A stretch of 64,000 nucleotides of DNA from Pseudomethylobacillus aquaticus (GCF_003730115.1 NZ_RJVP01000003.1:186001-250000); one strand, 5' to 3'; numbered from the stretch's first letter, positions 7,843 through 18,001 are shown. The notes: a model not told the origin generated them from the letters alone. Made by a program: numbers and translations.

Positions 7843-8749
7843 AGTACCAGTAGTGATCCACCAGCAAGGCCGCGAACAACAAGCTCAAGTAGATGATGGA
7901 AAAGCGGAACATGCGCTGTGCCAGACCATCGGAATAATGCCGGTACAGCGCAATCGCATAGGCCATGAACCAGACGTTGAGGATCAGCGAGGCGACCAGA
8001 TAGATCACGCCACTCATGCCATGACCGAACGGCATCAGTGCTACCGCGAACAAGATCACGGTGTAAAGCAGGATATGCAGGCGCGTGAACTCTTCGCCAT
8101 GCGTGACCGGCAACATGGGCATGCCCACCTTGGCATATTCAGCGCGGCGATATAAGGCCAGTGCCCAGAAATGTGGCGGCGTCCAGGCAAAGATGATCAG
8201 GAACAGGATCAGCGATTCAGGCGAGACGACATTGGTGACGGCCGCCCAACCCAGGATGGGCGGCATGGCACCCGAGGCTCCACCGATGACGATATTCAGC
8301 GGTGTGGCCGGTTTGAGGAAGATGGTGTAGATCACGGCATAACCGACAAAGGTCGCCAAGGTCAGCCACATGGTCAGCGGATTCACCCAGAAATACAGCA
8401 TGGCCAAGCCCAGCCCGCCCACTACGCTGGCAAAGATGACCGTTTGCAGTGAAGACACCTGGCCCTGCGGCAAAGGGCGACCGCGGGTGCGTGCCATGCG
8501 CGCATCGATCTGTTGTTCGATCAGGCAGTTGAATGCGGCCGCAGCACCGGACGCCATGGCGATACCAAGGCTGGCTGCCAGCAGCAGCCCCAAAGGCACC
8601 ATGCCTGGCGTGGCCAGGAACATGCCTATCATGGCAGTGAAGACGATCAGCGATGTGACGCGCGGTTTGCAGAGGGCGAAAAAGTGCTGAAAACTCTGCC
8701 ATAGCTGGATGCTTTTGCGCTGTGGGACAGCGCTCGTGGTTATGCTCAT
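7832..8749 (-). CDS. ctaB: Protoheme IX farnesyltransferase (haem O synthase)
   Basis: 305 residues, standard size. It is a polytopic UbiA-superfamily prenyltransferase with about nine membrane segments. [13 protein letters not shown] near residue 27 and the prenyl-diphosphate-binding loop [21 protein letters not shown] are diagnostic. It farnesylates haem B to haem O in the inner membrane, the first step towards haem A for the oxidase encoded upstream. It is the last gene of the minus-strand cta series, 13 bases after ctaA. Confidence 0.95.
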   Translation of the reverse strand: MSITTSAVPQRKSIQLWQSFQHFFALCKPRVTSLIVFTAMIGMFLATPGMVPLGLLLAASLGIAMASGAAAAFNCLIEQQIDARMARTRGRPLPQGQVSSLQTVIFASVVGGLGLAMLYFWVNPLTMWLTLATFVGYAVIYTIFLKPATPLNIVIGGASGAMPPILGWAAVTNVVSPESLILFLIIFAWTPPHFWALALYRRAEYAKVGMPMLPVTHGEEFTRLHILLYTVILFAVALMPFGHGMSGVIYLVASLILNVWFMAYAIALYRHYSDGLAQRMFRFSIIYLSLLFAALLVDHYWYFTW

Positions 8750-8762
8750 TGCCTCTCCTCGT

Positions 8763-9770
8763 TTATACGGCTTTTAACGCCGTTATCTTAGAATTCAGGA
8801 CTACTGTGCAGATGACCAACAGGGCCGCTCCCAGATTGTGCGCCACTGCCAGCACAAGTGGAAGATGTAATAGCAAATTGGCGATGCCGATGCCGATCTG
8901 CAACAGCAGCAGCGTCGCCAGCACCAGTGCAAGCCTACGGTAATCAGCAAACGGACGCAGGTACAAAGCCAGCCCGGCAAACAACAAAAACACGCACAAG
9001 GCTCCGATACGATGGCTCCACTGGATTGCGGTCAACGCCGCCAGCGACAACTGGCCGCCGTCTGCACTCTGGCCCAGCTCACGCGTCAGATGGAAGGCGT
9101 TGGCAAAATCCACCTCCGGCAACCAGGCGCCATGACAGGTAGGAAAATCGGTGCAGGCCAGCGCCGCATAATTGGTACTGGTCCAGCCACCCAGGAATAT
9201 CTGCGCGAACAACACCAGCAGGGCCAGCCGTATCAGCCAGCGCTGGCCGGGCTGACGGATCGGCATGGCGAACCGGCTGCGTTGACCAAGCACATGGCGG
9301 TGGCTGATCCAGGTCAGCATGGCCAATGTGGTCATGCCCCCTAGTAAGTGCGCACTTACGATGGCAGGCTTGAGCAGCATGGTCACTGTCCACATACCCA
9401 GCATGGCCTGAAAAGTCACCATCACCAGCAAGGCAGCAGGTAGCCAGGGCGTCACCAGCAAGGTGTGGCGCGCACGCCAACCCAGCACGAACAGGGCCAG
9501 GATCAACAGGCCCAAGGTACCCGCCAGGTAGCGGTGTGCCATCTCTTTCCAGGCTTTGCCGTGATGCAATGGGCTGTCTGGATAAGCCGTCTGGGCATGT
9601 GCGATCGCAGCTTCGCTTTGCGGCACCGTCAAACTGCCATAACAACCGGGCCAATCCGGGCAGCCCAGCCCGGCATCGGACAGGCGCACATAGGCCCCCA
9701 GACTCACCACACACAAAGTGAGGATGGTAGCCAGCAGGCTTAGTCTGACGAACCAGCCTTGTGCATTCAT
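8763..9770 (-). CDS. ctaA: Haem A synthase (COX15/CtaA)
   Basis: About 335 residues. It has eight membrane helices with the CtaA motifs [28 protein letters not shown] and HRIGALCVF, whose His residues bind the hemes. It oxidises haem O to haem A. I favour the ATG at 9770 (MNAQGW), which has GAGG upstream, over the ATG at 9782. It lies between the SCO-like gene and ctaB on the same strand with short gaps, forming one biogenesis operon. Confidence 0.93.
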   Translation of the reverse strand: MNAQGWFVRLSLLATILTLCVVSLGAYVRLSDAGLGCPDWPGCYGSLTVPQSEAAIAHAQTAYPDSPLHHGKAWKEMAHRYLAGTLGLLILALFVLGWRARHTLLVTPWLPAALLVMVTFQAMLGMWTVTMLLKPAIVSAHLLGGMTTLAMLTWISHRHVLGQRSRFAMPIRQPGQRWLIRLALLVLFAQIFLGGWTSTNYAALACTDFPTCHGAWLPEVDFANAFHLTRELGQSADGGQLSLAALTAIQWSHRIGALCVFLLFAGLALYLRPFADYRRLALVLATLLLLQIGIGIANLLLHLPLVLAVAHNLGAALLVICTVVLNSKITALKAV

Positions 9771-9792
9771 GGACGACCTCATCTAGACTACC

Positions 9793-10365
9793 TTACCCTG
9801 CCCAGGCATAACGCAGCAGGCGCGTCATGTCCTTGCGTATATCCGCTGCTGGCACCTCTGGTGCGTAAAACATCATCACATTGCCCAGCGGGTCCACCAG
9901 ATACAGGCCAGGTCCACGCACGAACTGCTGCTGCAGTGCTGCGATGGCCGAGGCTGGCTGATGGAAGATGTGCAGGTCCGGATACTGCGCCAAAAGAACC
10001 TGGACCGGTGCCTGACTAGCCACTAGCACACGTTGCACACGCTCTACATCCTTGGCCAGCGACACTTGCAGCTGCCGCATCTGATGCAAGCGCTGCTGAC
10101 AGTCTGCTGCACAGTCAGTACTCACCAACACCATGCTCCAGCGTGCATCCCAGATGGCTTTGCTGACAGGCGCACCACTGGTGTTCTGCAGATCCGGGGG
10201 CAGCGACAGCGGGTGCGGTGCGAGCATCTCGCCGCGGCTGCTGCCTTGAGGGTGCCAATCGTACTGATGCATCAACAACACCAGTAACAAGGGAGCGGCA
10301 AAGAATATGAACAGCAGCAGCAACATGCCACGACCGCGTGTACCAGATGTCATGACTGAGCTCAT
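9793..10365 (-). CDS. SCO/thioredoxin-like membrane-anchored protein of cox cluster
   Basis: 190 residues with one N-terminal membrane anchor (about 13-32). The rest resembles the SCO/thioredoxin fold: WSMVLVSTDCAADCQQRLHQMRQLQ, with a Cys-x3-Cys pair, and LYLVDPLGNVMMFYAP. Its start overlaps the surf1 stop by four bases, and ctaA follows after 10 bases. Genes of this type at this position are usual in betaproteobacterial cta clusters and probably help copper insertion or redox control of Cox2. The spacing of its Cys pair and lack of the SCO metal His make a true copper chaperone uncertain. Confidence 0.65.
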   Translation of the reverse strand: MSSVMTSGTRGRGMLLLLFIFFAAPLLLVLLMHQYDWHPQGSSRGEMLAPHPLSLPPDLQNTSGAPVSKAIWDARWSMVLVSTDCAADCQQRLHQMRQLQVSLAKDVERVQRVLVASQAPVQVLLAQYPDLHIFHQPASAIAALQQQFVRGPGLYLVDPLGNVMMFYAPEVPAADIRKDMTRLLRYAWAG

Positions 10366-11186
10366 TTCTTTACTCCGGATGGTTTTGCTTGGGACGGACT
10401 TGCGCCAGGCTGATGGCCATGCAACGGGGTGGCTTGCGCTTGCTCGGGCGCAGCATACTCTGACACGCCGACGACATCTTTACGCCGGAAGCCCAGATAC
10501 AGAAAAATAGCGAAGGCAGTGAAGGCAAAGCCGTACCATTGATAGGCGTAACCAATGTGGGTGGTGATGCGCTCGGCGGGCTTGGGCCAGTCGCGTACCA
10601 GCTCGGGCTCGGCAGGGTCTGGATTCAGACGCAGCACCACAGGTAGCACACTGAACGGCACGGCTGCCGCATATTTATCGAGATCGAGGTTTTGCCACAG
10701 AGGCTGCCAGCCAGCCTCTGCTTGCGGGCTTTCCAGTGTGTAATATTTATTGGAAGGAATAGAGACCTGTCCCTGCAAGCGCTGCGCGCCTTGCGGTACG
10801 CTGACCACAGGCAAGCGCCTATCATTGCCCACCGCGATCCAGCCACGATTGACCAGCACCACCTGCTCGGTCCCCTGCATCATGAACGGGGTGAGCACAT
10901 GATAGCCCGCACGTTCATTGTGCACCTGATTGTCGATGAGTATCTGGTAGTCGGGCAGATACTGTCCAGACACATGGACCTGGCGATAGCGCCAGGCTTG
11001 CACATCGTCCAGCTGGGGAGGCAATGCAACAGGGGCAGCCTGCATGGCCTGATCCAGTTGATCCTGCAGCTGCAGCTTCTGGCTGGCCTTGTCATACTGC
11101 CAATGACCCAGCTTGATACAAGCGGAAATCACCAGCAGTGCTACAAAAAAGCTAAACCAGGACGGACGAAACTGATATCGGAGCAA
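10362..11186 (-). CDS. SURF1-family oxidase assembly protein
   Basis: 274 residues with SURF1 topology: one N-terminal and one C-terminal membrane helix (about 12-28 and 210-230) around a periplasmic domain. Diagnostic segments are LGHWQYDKASQK, VLVNRGWIAVG and the C-terminal HIGYAYQWYGFAFTAFAIF. SURF1 aids haem A insertion into subunit I. A low-complexity tail (EQAQATPLHGHQPGASPSQ) follows the second helix. It overlaps the downstream SCO-like gene by four bases. The DUF2909 gene upstream is divergent. Confidence 0.9.
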   Translation of the reverse strand: MLRYQFRPSWFSFFVALLVISACIKLGHWQYDKASQKLQLQDQLDQAMQAAPVALPPQLDDVQAWRYRQVHVSGQYLPDYQILIDNQVHNERAGYHVLTPFMMQGTEQVVLVNRGWIAVGNDRRLPVVSVPQGAQRLQGQVSIPSNKYYTLESPQAEAGWQPLWQNLDLDKYAAAVPFSVLPVVLRLNPDPAEPELVRDWPKPAERITTHIGYAYQWYGFAFTAFAIFLYLGFRRKDVVGVSEYAAPEQAQATPLHGHQPGASPSQAKPSGVKK

Positions 11187-11256
11187 ACAATACCTCAGCC
11201 AGCAAATTGCAATTAATCACCCTGCACCGCATAATCAAAACACACTCAGGGAGATA

Positions 11257-11454
11257 GTGATGCTTATCAAGATTGCGATCGTCGTCATGTTGCTGCTGAT
11301 ACTCGGCAGCCTGTTTTCTGCACTTTTTTATCTGGTTAAAGATAAAGGCGGAGGTGAGAGGACAGCGCGCGCATTGACCGTGCGCATCTCTTTATCCATC
11401 TCCTTGTTTCTGTTACTGATGCTGGGGTTCTACACCGGCGTCATTGGCCACTAG
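11257..11454 (+). CDS. DUF2909 twin-transmembrane small protein
   Basis: 65 residues forming two membrane helices (about 3-28 and 44-62) joined by a short polar loop with KDKGGGERTARALTVRI. An AGGGAGATAG ribosome site precedes the ATG. It is the only plus-strand gene inside the minus-strand cox block, divergent from surf1 and convergent with ctaE. The same opposite-strand position is common in betaproteobacteria. Function unknown; a role with the oxidase is inference from synteny. Confidence 0.8.
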   Translation: MMLIKIAIVVMLLLILGSLFSALFYLVKDKGGGERTARALTVRISLSISLFLLLMLGFYTGVIGH

Positions 11455-11517
11455 GCCAATCCCACCGGCAGTACACAAAAAGGACGATGCCAACCGGCAC
11501 CGCCCTCTTCGCCCCTT

Positions 11518-12408
11518 TTACAGCCAATACACGAACACGAACAGACCCAGCCAGACCACATCCACAAAGTGCCAGTACCAGGCCACACCTTCGAAGCCGA
11601 AATGGTGCTCAGGGCTGAAGTGTCCCTTCATCGAACGTAGCAAGATCACGATCAGCATGATGGTACCCAAGGTCACATGAAAACCATGGAAACCGGTCAG
11701 CATGAAGAAGGTGCTGCCATAGGCGCCAGCCTGCAGGGTCAAGCCCAGCTCGTTGTAAGCATGATGGTATTCATACGCTTGCAGCGCAATGAACAGCAAG
11801 CCCAGCACCACGGTCAGGAACAAGCCCATCACCAGTTGCGAGCGCTTGTTCTTGAGCAAGCCCCAGTGTGCCCAGGTCACCGTGGCACCTGAGGTCAGCA
11901 GGATCAAGGTGTTGATGGCCGGAATACCCCAAGCCCCCATGGGCGTGAACTGAGCGGTCGTGTATTCAGTGCCCAGCACCACCCCGCCAGGACCTGCAGA
12001 AGGCCAGGCACCGAGGAAGTCCTTATAGGGAGTGAACTCAGGGTCAAAGCCCGCCAGTTCAGGTACCGAAATGACGCGCATGTAGAACAAGGCGCCAAAG
12101 AATGCGGCAAAGAAGGCCACCTCGGAGGCGATGAACGCCATCATGCCCCAGCGGAAGGATTTGTCTTCCCAGGTTTTGTAGTGGCCTCCCTGGCTTTCAG
12201 CGATCACCTTGCCCAACCACAGGAAGATCATCGCCAGGATGACGCCCAGACCACCCAACATCATCCAGCTGCCTGCCGAATGCCCTGGAACAGACTCGTT
12301 CACACTGAAGATGAATCCGGCCGCCATCACCAGCAAGCCTGCAGACAGGATGAACGGATATAGACTGGGGTTGGGTACGAAATAATGGCCTTGCGATTGT
12401 GTCGCCAT
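11518..12408 (-). CDS. ctaE: Cytochrome c oxidase subunit III
   Basis: About 296 residues with seven membrane helices. Typical subunit III sequences are RWGMMAFIASEVAFFAAFFGALFY (membrane Glu), TGFHGFHVTLGTIML, and the C-terminal FEGVAWYWHFVDVVWLGLFV. The ATG at 12408 (MATQSQGHYF) has AGAGGAG upstream and is preferred to the earlier in-frame codon. The mature subunit lies in the inner membrane with subunits I and II. It follows ctaG in the operon after about 80 bases. Confidence 0.95.
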   Translation of the reverse strand: MATQSQGHYFVPNPSLYPFILSAGLLVMAAGFIFSVNESVPGHSAGSWMMLGGLGVILAMIFLWLGKVIAESQGGHYKTWEDKSFRWGMMAFIASEVAFFAAFFGALFYMRVISVPELAGFDPEFTPYKDFLGAWPSAGPGGVVLGTEYTTAQFTPMGAWGIPAINTLILLTSGATVTWAHWGLLKNKRSQLVMGLFLTVVLGLLFIALQAYEYHHAYNELGLTLQAGAYGSTFFMLTGFHGFHVTLGTIMLIVILLRSMKGHFSPEHHFGFEGVAWYWHFVDVVWLGLFVFVYWL

Positions 12409-12487
12409 GCACAAACTCCTCTGCACTATCTGAATACTGCTATTGTTGTTCTACACCCGGCCTGCAACGCAGGCATCAGGACTCCCC

Positions 12488-13045
12488 TTATTTCGCTGGC
12501 TCGATCGCGCTGTAAAACGCATAAGACAGCGTCACCACTCGCACATCATCCGGCATGTCCGGACTGACATAGAACCGTAACGGCATTTCGCGGGTCTCGC
12601 CCGGCTGCAATTCCTGCCGCTCAAAACAGAAACATTCGATCTTCTTGAAATAACTCGAGGCCTTGCCCGGGCTCACGCTCGGTACGGCTTGGCCTGCCAC
12701 GACCTGATTGGTGATGTTCTTGGCCACAAACAATACCGTTTCGATCTGGCCTGGCCGCACCTGGATGCTGGGTTGTTTGGGATAGAAATTCCAACCCAAT
12801 CCCGGCATTACACTGCTGGTGAATTCCACATTCACCATGCGGCTCATGTCGACCCTGGCGTTCTCCAGACTCGCCACACCGTCCGTTTTCCCGTTCAGGC
12901 CGGTCACCTTGCAAAGCAGGTCATACAAGGGCACCAGCGAGAACACGAACAGGATGGAGGCCGCCACGATCCACAGCAGCTTCAAGCCCAGCTGCCGGTT
13001 CTCCTGGCGACGCTTGTCTGCCCAGGTCTGGTTTACTGCTGCCAC
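12488..13045 (-). CDS. ctaG: Cytochrome c oxidase assembly protein CtaG/Cox11
   Basis: 185 residues: one N-terminal membrane anchor (about 21-41) and a periplasmic beta-sandwich. The copper-binding motif is ECFCFERQ (Cys-Phe-Cys), followed by LQPGETREMPLRFYVSP. Cox11/CtaG inserts CuB into subunit I. Its start lies inside the end of the 41-residue gene (13-base overlap), showing translational coupling. Confidence 0.93.
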   Translation of the reverse strand: MAAVNQTWADKRRQENRQLGLKLLWIVAASILFVFSLVPLYDLLCKVTGLNGKTDGVASLENARVDMSRMVNVEFTSSVMPGLGWNFYPKQPSIQVRPGQIETVLFVAKNITNQVVAGQAVPSVSPGKASSYFKKIECFCFERQELQPGETREMPLRFYVSPDMPDDVRVVTLSYAFYSAIEPAK

Positions 13046-13158
13046 ATCACCACCATAGCCACTGCATACCAGAGCAGCACCCCTGCCGCGAAGATCAGGC
13101 CCAAGCGGATACTGCGTTTGCGTCGTTGTGCTTCCAATTGCTCGTCTTCCCTGCTCAT
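13033..13158 (-). CDS. Small cytochrome oxidase assembly membrane protein (41 aa)
   Basis: 41 residues from the ATG at 13158: a charged start (MSREDEQLEAQRRKRS) followed by one membrane helix of about 20 residues ending VMWQQ. It sits between ctaD and ctaG and overlaps the ctaG start by 13 bases. Tiny proteins of this form are regularly found just before ctaG in proteobacteria. Its role in oxidase assembly is inferred from that position. Confidence 0.75.
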   Translation of the reverse strand: MSREDEQLEAQRRKRSIRLGLIFAAGVLLWYAVAMVVMWQQ

Positions 13159-13253
13159 CTGACCACTCTTATGATGCAGACCCGGAAGAGACCGGGCCCG
13201 CTCCTTTGTTTACCTAGCTTATGAAGCTGCTTCGCTCATTTCGCTCGATTTTC

Positions 13254-14846
13254 TTACTTCACAACGGGCTGCTCAGTGAAGCTGTGATACGGCGGTGGCG
13301 ATGGCAGCGTCCATTCCAGGCCCTGCGCGCCTTCCCATACCTGATCGGTTGCCTTCTTGCCACCACGTGCACAACTGATGATGTTGTAAACGAACAGCAG
13401 CTGCGCGGCACCGAGCACAAAGGCAGCGATCGACGAGATCATGTTGAACTCGGAGAACTGCAGCGCGTAGTCGGGGATGCGGCGTGGCATACCAGCCAGA
13501 CCCAGGAAGAACTGCGGGATGAAGGTCAGGTTGAACGAGATCGCCGTCAGCCAGAAGTGCAGCTTGCCCAGCTTTTCGTTATACATGTGGCCTGTCATCT
13601 TGGGCAGCCAGTAGTACACGCCCGCCATGATGCCCATGATGCCGCCTGCGAACAGCGTGTAATGGAAGTGCGCCACCACGAAATAGGTATGGTGATATTG
13701 CGCATCGGCGGCCACGTCCGCCAGCACCAGCCCGGTCAGGCCACCGATACCGAACAGTATGATCCAGCCCACTGCGAACAGCATCGGCGTCTCGAAGGAC
13801 ATGGAACCGCGCCAGATGGTCGCGATCCAGCAGTAGAACAGCACGGCCAGAGGAATGGAGATCGCCATGGTGCTATACATGAAATAGAGCAAGGCTGGCA
13901 CCGGCATGCCGACCGTGAAGAAGTGATGCGCCCAGACCACGACAGACAAGGCACCGATGGCCCACAGCGAGTAAACCTGAACCTTGTAGCCATACATGGG
14001 TTTGCGGGCGAAGGTCTGCAGGATCTGTGGCATGAACCCCCATACCGGCAACAACAGGATATACACCTCAGGATGGCCAAAGAACCAGAACAGATGCTGG
14101 AACATGATCGGATCACCACCGCCCGCAGCATCAAAGAAGTGGGTACCGAAATGACGATCAGTGAGCAGCATGGTGACTGCGCCAGCCAATACCGGGATAG
14201 TGGCGATCAGCAGGAAGGCCGTGATCAGCCAGCCCCAGGCGAACATCGGCATCTTCATCAAGGTCATGCCAGGTGCGCGCATGTTGAAGATGGTGACGAT
14301 GACGTTGATGGAGCCCATCACCGAGGAGATCCCCAACAAGTGCACTGCGAAGATGGCGAAATCGACGCCTATGCCACCCTGCACTGAAAGTGGTGCATAG
14401 AACGTCCAGCCAGTTGCAATCGCGCCATCACCGATGCCGAATAGCGCAAGGATATAGGGCAAGGTCAACAGGATGGCAGCAGGAGGCAGTAGCCAGAAGC
14501 CCCAGTTGTTGAGTCGCGGCAAGGCCATGTCCGGCGCGCCTATCTGCAATGGCAGCATCCAGTTGGCGAACCCGGTAGCAGCGGGCATCAGTGCCATAAA
14601 GATCATGATCAGCGCATGCACGCCGATCAGCTGATTGAAGAACTCCGGTTGCACCAGTTGCATGCCGGGCTGGAACAACTCGGCCCGTACCAGCATGATC
14701 ATGCTGCCGCCTACCATGAACATGATCAGCGCAAAGATCAGGTACATGGTGCCTATGTCTTTGTGGTTGGTGGTGGTCAGCCAGCGCATGATGCCGCTTG
14801 GATGATCCTCGTGCGCATCGTGATGTGCAGTTGTCGTGTAACTCAT
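13254..14846 (-). CDS. ctaD: Cytochrome c oxidase subunit I
   Basis: 530 residues, twelve membrane helices. The haem a/a3 and CuB ligands are visible: HALIMIF near residue 93, WFFGHPEVYIL (His-Pro-Glu-Val-Tyr, with the cross-linked His-Tyr), WAHHFFT (two CuB His) and VVAHFHYTLF. The proton-channel signature after HPEVY is present, so it is an A-type haem-copper oxidase. TAAGGAG lies just before the ATG. It is the second structural gene after ctaC, 31 bases downstream. Confidence 0.97.
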   Translation of the reverse strand: MSYTTTAHHDAHEDHPSGIMRWLTTTNHKDIGTMYLIFALIMFMVGGSMIMLVRAELFQPGMQLVQPEFFNQLIGVHALIMIFMALMPAATGFANWMLPLQIGAPDMALPRLNNWGFWLLPPAAILLTLPYILALFGIGDGAIATGWTFYAPLSVQGGIGVDFAIFAVHLLGISSVMGSINVIVTIFNMRAPGMTLMKMPMFAWGWLITAFLLIATIPVLAGAVTMLLTDRHFGTHFFDAAGGGDPIMFQHLFWFFGHPEVYILLLPVWGFMPQILQTFARKPMYGYKVQVYSLWAIGALSVVVWAHHFFTVGMPVPALLYFMYSTMAISIPLAVLFYCWIATIWRGSMSFETPMLFAVGWIILFGIGGLTGLVLADVAADAQYHHTYFVVAHFHYTLFAGGIMGIMAGVYYWLPKMTGHMYNEKLGKLHFWLTAISFNLTFIPQFFLGLAGMPRRIPDYALQFSEFNMISSIAAFVLGAAQLLFVYNIISCARGGKKATDQVWEGAQGLEWTLPSPPPYHSFTEQPVVK

Positions 14847-14877
14847 CTAATTCTCCTTAATCCACAGCCACTTGAGA

Positions 14878-16053
14878 TTAACGCAAAGCTTTGACTTGAG
14901 CAGGTTGCAGGACATCCCCGACCGCATTGCCCAAGGCATTGCGCTCATAGGTGACCACGGCCGCAATATCGGAATCACTCAGGGTCGCTTTCCAGGCTGG
15001 CATCACACCCTTGCCGTTCAGCACACGATCCAGATGGCTGTCTTTGAGCAACTTGCCATCGGAATCAAGGTTGGGCTCTGCCACGAGCTTGCTGCCAGTC
15101 AGCGCAGGGAAAGCAGGTGGCAAGCCTGCGCCACTCACCTGGTGGCAAACAGCACAGTTCTTGGTGTAGACATCCTTACCCAAGGCCATCAACTCATCCT
15201 TGGTCCACTCTTTGTCCGCACCTGCCGTATTGGCGGCCATCTGTTGCTTCTGGTCGGCCACCCACACGTCGAACTCTTCCTGCGGAACAGCCTTGACCAC
15301 GACGGGCATGTAGCCATGCCCCTTGCCACAAAGCTCCTTGCATTGCCCGCGGTAAGTGCCCTCTTCTTCCACCTTGACCCAGGTCTCGCGCAGGAATCCG
15401 GGAATCGCATCACGTGAAGCACCAAAGGCAGGCACCCACCAGTTATGGATCACGTCACTGGCAGTCAACAGGATGCGGACCTTCTTGTCCACTGGCAGCA
15501 CCAGCGGGTTATCCACTTCCAGCAGATAATGCTCGCCTTTTTCTGCCTCGTTGGTGATCTGCTCCTGCGGCGTGGTCAGATTACTGACGAACTTGATGCC
15601 TTGCGCATCCCCGTCCATATATTCATAAGACCAGCGCCACTGTGAGCCATTGACCTTGATCACCATGTCCGCATTGTTCTTGGTGTCTTCCATCATCACC
15701 ACACTGTGGTAGGCCGGAATGCCCATCAGGATGAAATCGATGTAAAGCAGGATGGCGAATGGCACCAGGGTCCACAGCACCTGAGGACGGGTCCTGGGCC
15801 CCGTGAACGTGGCCGCTTGATAGTTGCGGCTTTTACGGTGATTGACGATGGAATAAATCATGATGGCCAACACCACCACAAACAGGATCATGGTAATCAG
15901 CATGAACTTGTTGTGAACGTGCAAGGTGTCGAGCGCCATCGGCGTCACCGGTTTCGGGAAATTCCAGGCGTACTCTGCATTCACAGCAAAAGACGCGAAT
16001 GCCAACACCAGAAACATCCCGGTTTTTTTGATCCACTGCATCACCATACCCAC
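14878..16053 (-). CDS. ctaC: Cytochrome c oxidase subunit II with fused cytochrome c domain
   Basis: 391 residues. It has a signal peptide, two membrane helices, and a CuA cupredoxin domain whose ligand loop is CKELCGKGHGYM (Cys-x3-Cys-x3-His-x2-Met). After about residue 290 a class I cytochrome c domain follows, with CAVCHQ and the axial Met in GVMPAWK. This is the caa3-type arrangement, in which the fused haem c passes electrons to CuA. The start may be any of three Met codons within MGMVMQW. It is first of the structural oxidase genes; the DUF2244 gene lies upstream. Confidence 0.95.
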   Translation of the reverse strand: MGMVMQWIKKTGMFLVLAFASFAVNAEYAWNFPKPVTPMALDTLHVHNKFMLITMILFVVVLAIMIYSIVNHRKSRNYQAATFTGPRTRPQVLWTLVPFAILLYIDFILMGIPAYHSVVMMEDTKNNADMVIKVNGSQWRWSYEYMDGDAQGIKFVSNLTTPQEQITNEAEKGEHYLLEVDNPLVLPVDKKVRILLTASDVIHNWWVPAFGASRDAIPGFLRETWVKVEEEGTYRGQCKELCGKGHGYMPVVVKAVPQEEFDVWVADQKQQMAANTAGADKEWTKDELMALGKDVYTKNCAVCHQVSGAGLPPAFPALTGSKLVAEPNLDSDGKLLKDSHLDRVLNGKGVMPAWKATLSDSDIAAVVTYERNALGNAVGDVLQPAQVKALR

Positions 16054-16068
16054 TCCCTAACTCAGGTT

Positions 16069-16521
16069 TTAAGTAACTACTCCGACGCGTTGTTTTAGTT
16101 GTCTGGCCAGGGCGATGCGCTGCTGGTTGTCCATAAAGCGACGACCGAACTCCACCTCCTTGCCATGCGAACGAAGCAACAAGCACTGCTCGCCACCAGG
16201 CAACTCGCGCAAGGTCACGCGCGCCCAGTAACGATTAAATACAATCTGGCTGACGTTTTTGTAATCACGTTTTTCAACAGCCAGATGGTCGCCAGCGATG
16301 GTGATGCTCTCGTAATCCTCAGCATGACAGTGGATGTGATAGAAAGCATAAGCCAGGGCCAGCAGTTCGAGCCCGGCAAAAGGCAGTACTAGCCAGGCGC
16401 CGATCAAACTGAAACCGATTGCAACAAGAAGGGAAAAGGATGCGATGAGCGCAACAACAGCGACCCTGCCCCTGGGAGACAGGGAACAATTGGGCCGTGC
16501 GATCACACGATAATCTGCCAT
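16069..16521 (-). CDS. DUF2244 membrane protein
   Basis: About 150 residues with two close membrane helices (about 20-62), then a soluble domain (ESITIAGDHLAVEKRDYKN, CLLLRSHGKEVEFGRRFMDNQQR) typical of DUF2244. I take the ATG at 16521 (MADYRV) rather than the GTG at 16533. It precedes ctaC by 15 bases on the same strand, a position often seen for this family next to cox genes. Function unknown. Confidence 0.8.
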   Translation of the reverse strand: MADYRVIARPNCSLSPRGRVAVVALIASFSLLVAIGFSLIGAWLVLPFAGLELLALAYAFYHIHCHAEDYESITIAGDHLAVEKRDYKNVSQIVFNRYWARVTLRELPGGEQCLLLRSHGKEVEFGRRFMDNQQRIALARQLKQRVGVVT

Positions 16522-16533
16522 GCATGGTGCCAC

Positions 16534-16853
16534 CGCTCATTCTCCTCACTAGCCACCTCTTTAACGGGCGGCTTAACTACAAGAATCGGGACAACTCAAC
16601 TACACAAGCTTTTGGGACGTACATCGGAAGAATGGGGCTGCTATAAGCGCGAATTCTATTTATCGATACACAGGCTCGAAACTAGCATAAAAAAAATGGG
16701 AACTCAAGCGATGTCTGGTGGTCGCGTGGCTTCCTGCCTTGCTGTCAGGGCAGTCCAGTAAAAATGGCAGGGGCAAGCAGATACTTAAAAAACGAGGGGA
16801 GATTCCGCCAATCGGAGATTGATTGGCTATAATCGCGGCGGTTGCCGCGTGAG
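16534..16853. other. Intergenic region between DUF2244 gene and tRNA-Leu
   Basis: About 320 bases. Minus-strand transcription from the tRNA runs into this region. A short poly-T stretch (plus-strand A-run at about 16687-16694) could end it. No convincing gene, repeat or attachment site was seen. Confidence 0.4.
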
Positions 16854-16938
16854 TGGTGCCGGGAGGGGGACTCGAACCCCCACACCTTGCGGCGGCGGAT
16901 TTTGAGTCCGCTGCGTCTACCGATTCCGCCATCCCGGC
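16854..16938 (-). tRNA. tRNA-Leu (CAA anticodon)
   Basis: Read on the minus strand, GCCGGGA at the 5' end pairs with TCCCGGC at the 3' end and ACCA is encoded. The anticodon stem GCGGA/TCCGC encloses the loop CTCAAAA, giving anticodon CAA. The T arm contains GTTCGAGTC. The long variable arm and 85-base length fit a class II leucine tRNA. Confidence 0.95.
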
Positions 16939-16950
16939 TAGGGAGGGCGC

Positions 16951-16979
16951 ATTATAGCAAGTACCGTGGAATATGCGAA
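16951..16979 (-). promoter_or_regulatory. Promoter of tRNA-Leu
   Basis: On the minus strand TTCGCA (16979-16974) is followed after 17 bases by a perfect TATAAT (16956-16951), 13 bases before the mature tRNA 5' end. The -35 element overlaps the queA start codon on the other strand, so the two genes share this divergent region. Confidence 0.6.
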
Positions 16980-18001
16980 CCGAGGATTTTGATTTTGTAC
17001 TGCCTGACGCGCTGATTGCGCAGTTTCCTGCACAACAGCGTACGGCCAGCCGTCTGCTGCGGCTGAATGGCCGCGACGGAGCCCTGGAAGACAGCCGGTT
17101 CCAGCAGCTACCAGTGCACTTGAACGCAGGCGACCTGCTCATCTTCAACGACACGCGCGTCATCAAAGCTCGCCTGCATGGCCAGAAAGATAGTGGCGGC
17201 GCGGTGGAGGTGCTGATCGAACGCATCATCGACGATCAGCGCGCGCTTGCCCATATACGCGCCTCGCGCAGCCCCAAACCGGGCAGCTGGCTCAAACTTT
17301 CCAGCATGCTGGATGTCGAGGTGCTGGAACGTCAGCATGATCTGTTCATGTTACGGTTCGATCACAGCCAGACCGTGCTGGACCTGCTTGAACAGCATGG
17401 CAATCTGCCCCTGCCGCCCTACATCACGCACGACCCCAACGCCGACGACGACACACGCTATCAGACGGTCTACGCCCGCGAGCCGGGCGCCGTGGCCGCA
17501 CCCACTGCCGGGCTGCATTTTGACGAAGCCATGCTGCAGCAACTGCGTGCAGCCGGTATCGACATTGCTTATGTCACCTTGCACGTAGGGGCCGGGACGT
17601 TCCAGCCTGTGCGTGTGGACGACATCGCCGAACACAAGATGCACAGCGAGCGCTATCGCATCCCGCAAACTACCGTGGACGCCATCCAGCATGCCCGCGA
17701 ACATGGCGGGACCATCACGGCGGTGGGCACCACCGCCTTGCGTGCACTGGAGAGCGCAGCGCGTGGCGGCATCCTGTGCGCAGGTGAAGGTGAGACCGAC
17801 ATCTTCATCACGCCGGGCTATCGCTTTCAGGTGGTAGAACGCCTGCTCACCAACTTCCACTTGCCCAAAAGCACATTGATGATGCTGGTATCTGCATTTG
17901 CAGGGCGCGAACACGTCATGAACGCCTATCAACATGCGATCACGCAGCAGTACCGTTTTTTCAGCTATGGTGACGCCATGCTGATCGAGCGCGGGAACTA
18001 G
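16973..18001 (+). CDS. queA: S-adenosylmethionine:tRNA ribosyltransferase-isomerase
   Basis: 342 residues, normal length. It begins [17 protein letters not shown] and carries the QueA signatures [43 protein letters not shown] and [18 protein letters not shown]. The enzyme transfers the ribosyl group of SAM to 7-aminomethyl-7-deazaguanine in tRNA, making epoxyqueuosine. The start overlaps the divergent tRNA-Leu promoter; only a weak GGA precedes it. tgt, its usual neighbour, is absent here. Confidence 0.97.
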   Translation: MRTEDFDFVLPDALIAQFPAQQRTASRLLRLNGRDGALEDSRFQQLPVHLNAGDLLIFNDTRVIKARLHGQKDSGGAVEVLIERIIDDQRALAHIRASRSPKPGSWLKLSSMLDVEVLERQHDLFMLRFDHSQTVLDLLEQHGNLPLPPYITHDPNADDDTRYQTVYAREPGAVAAPTAGLHFDEAMLQQLRAAGIDIAYVTLHVGAGTFQPVRVDDIAEHKMHSERYRIPQTTVDAIQHAREHGGTITAVGTTALRALESAARGGILCAGEGETDIFITPGYRFQVVERLLTNFHLPKSTLMMLVSAFAGREHVMNAYQHAITQQYRFFSYGDAMLIERGN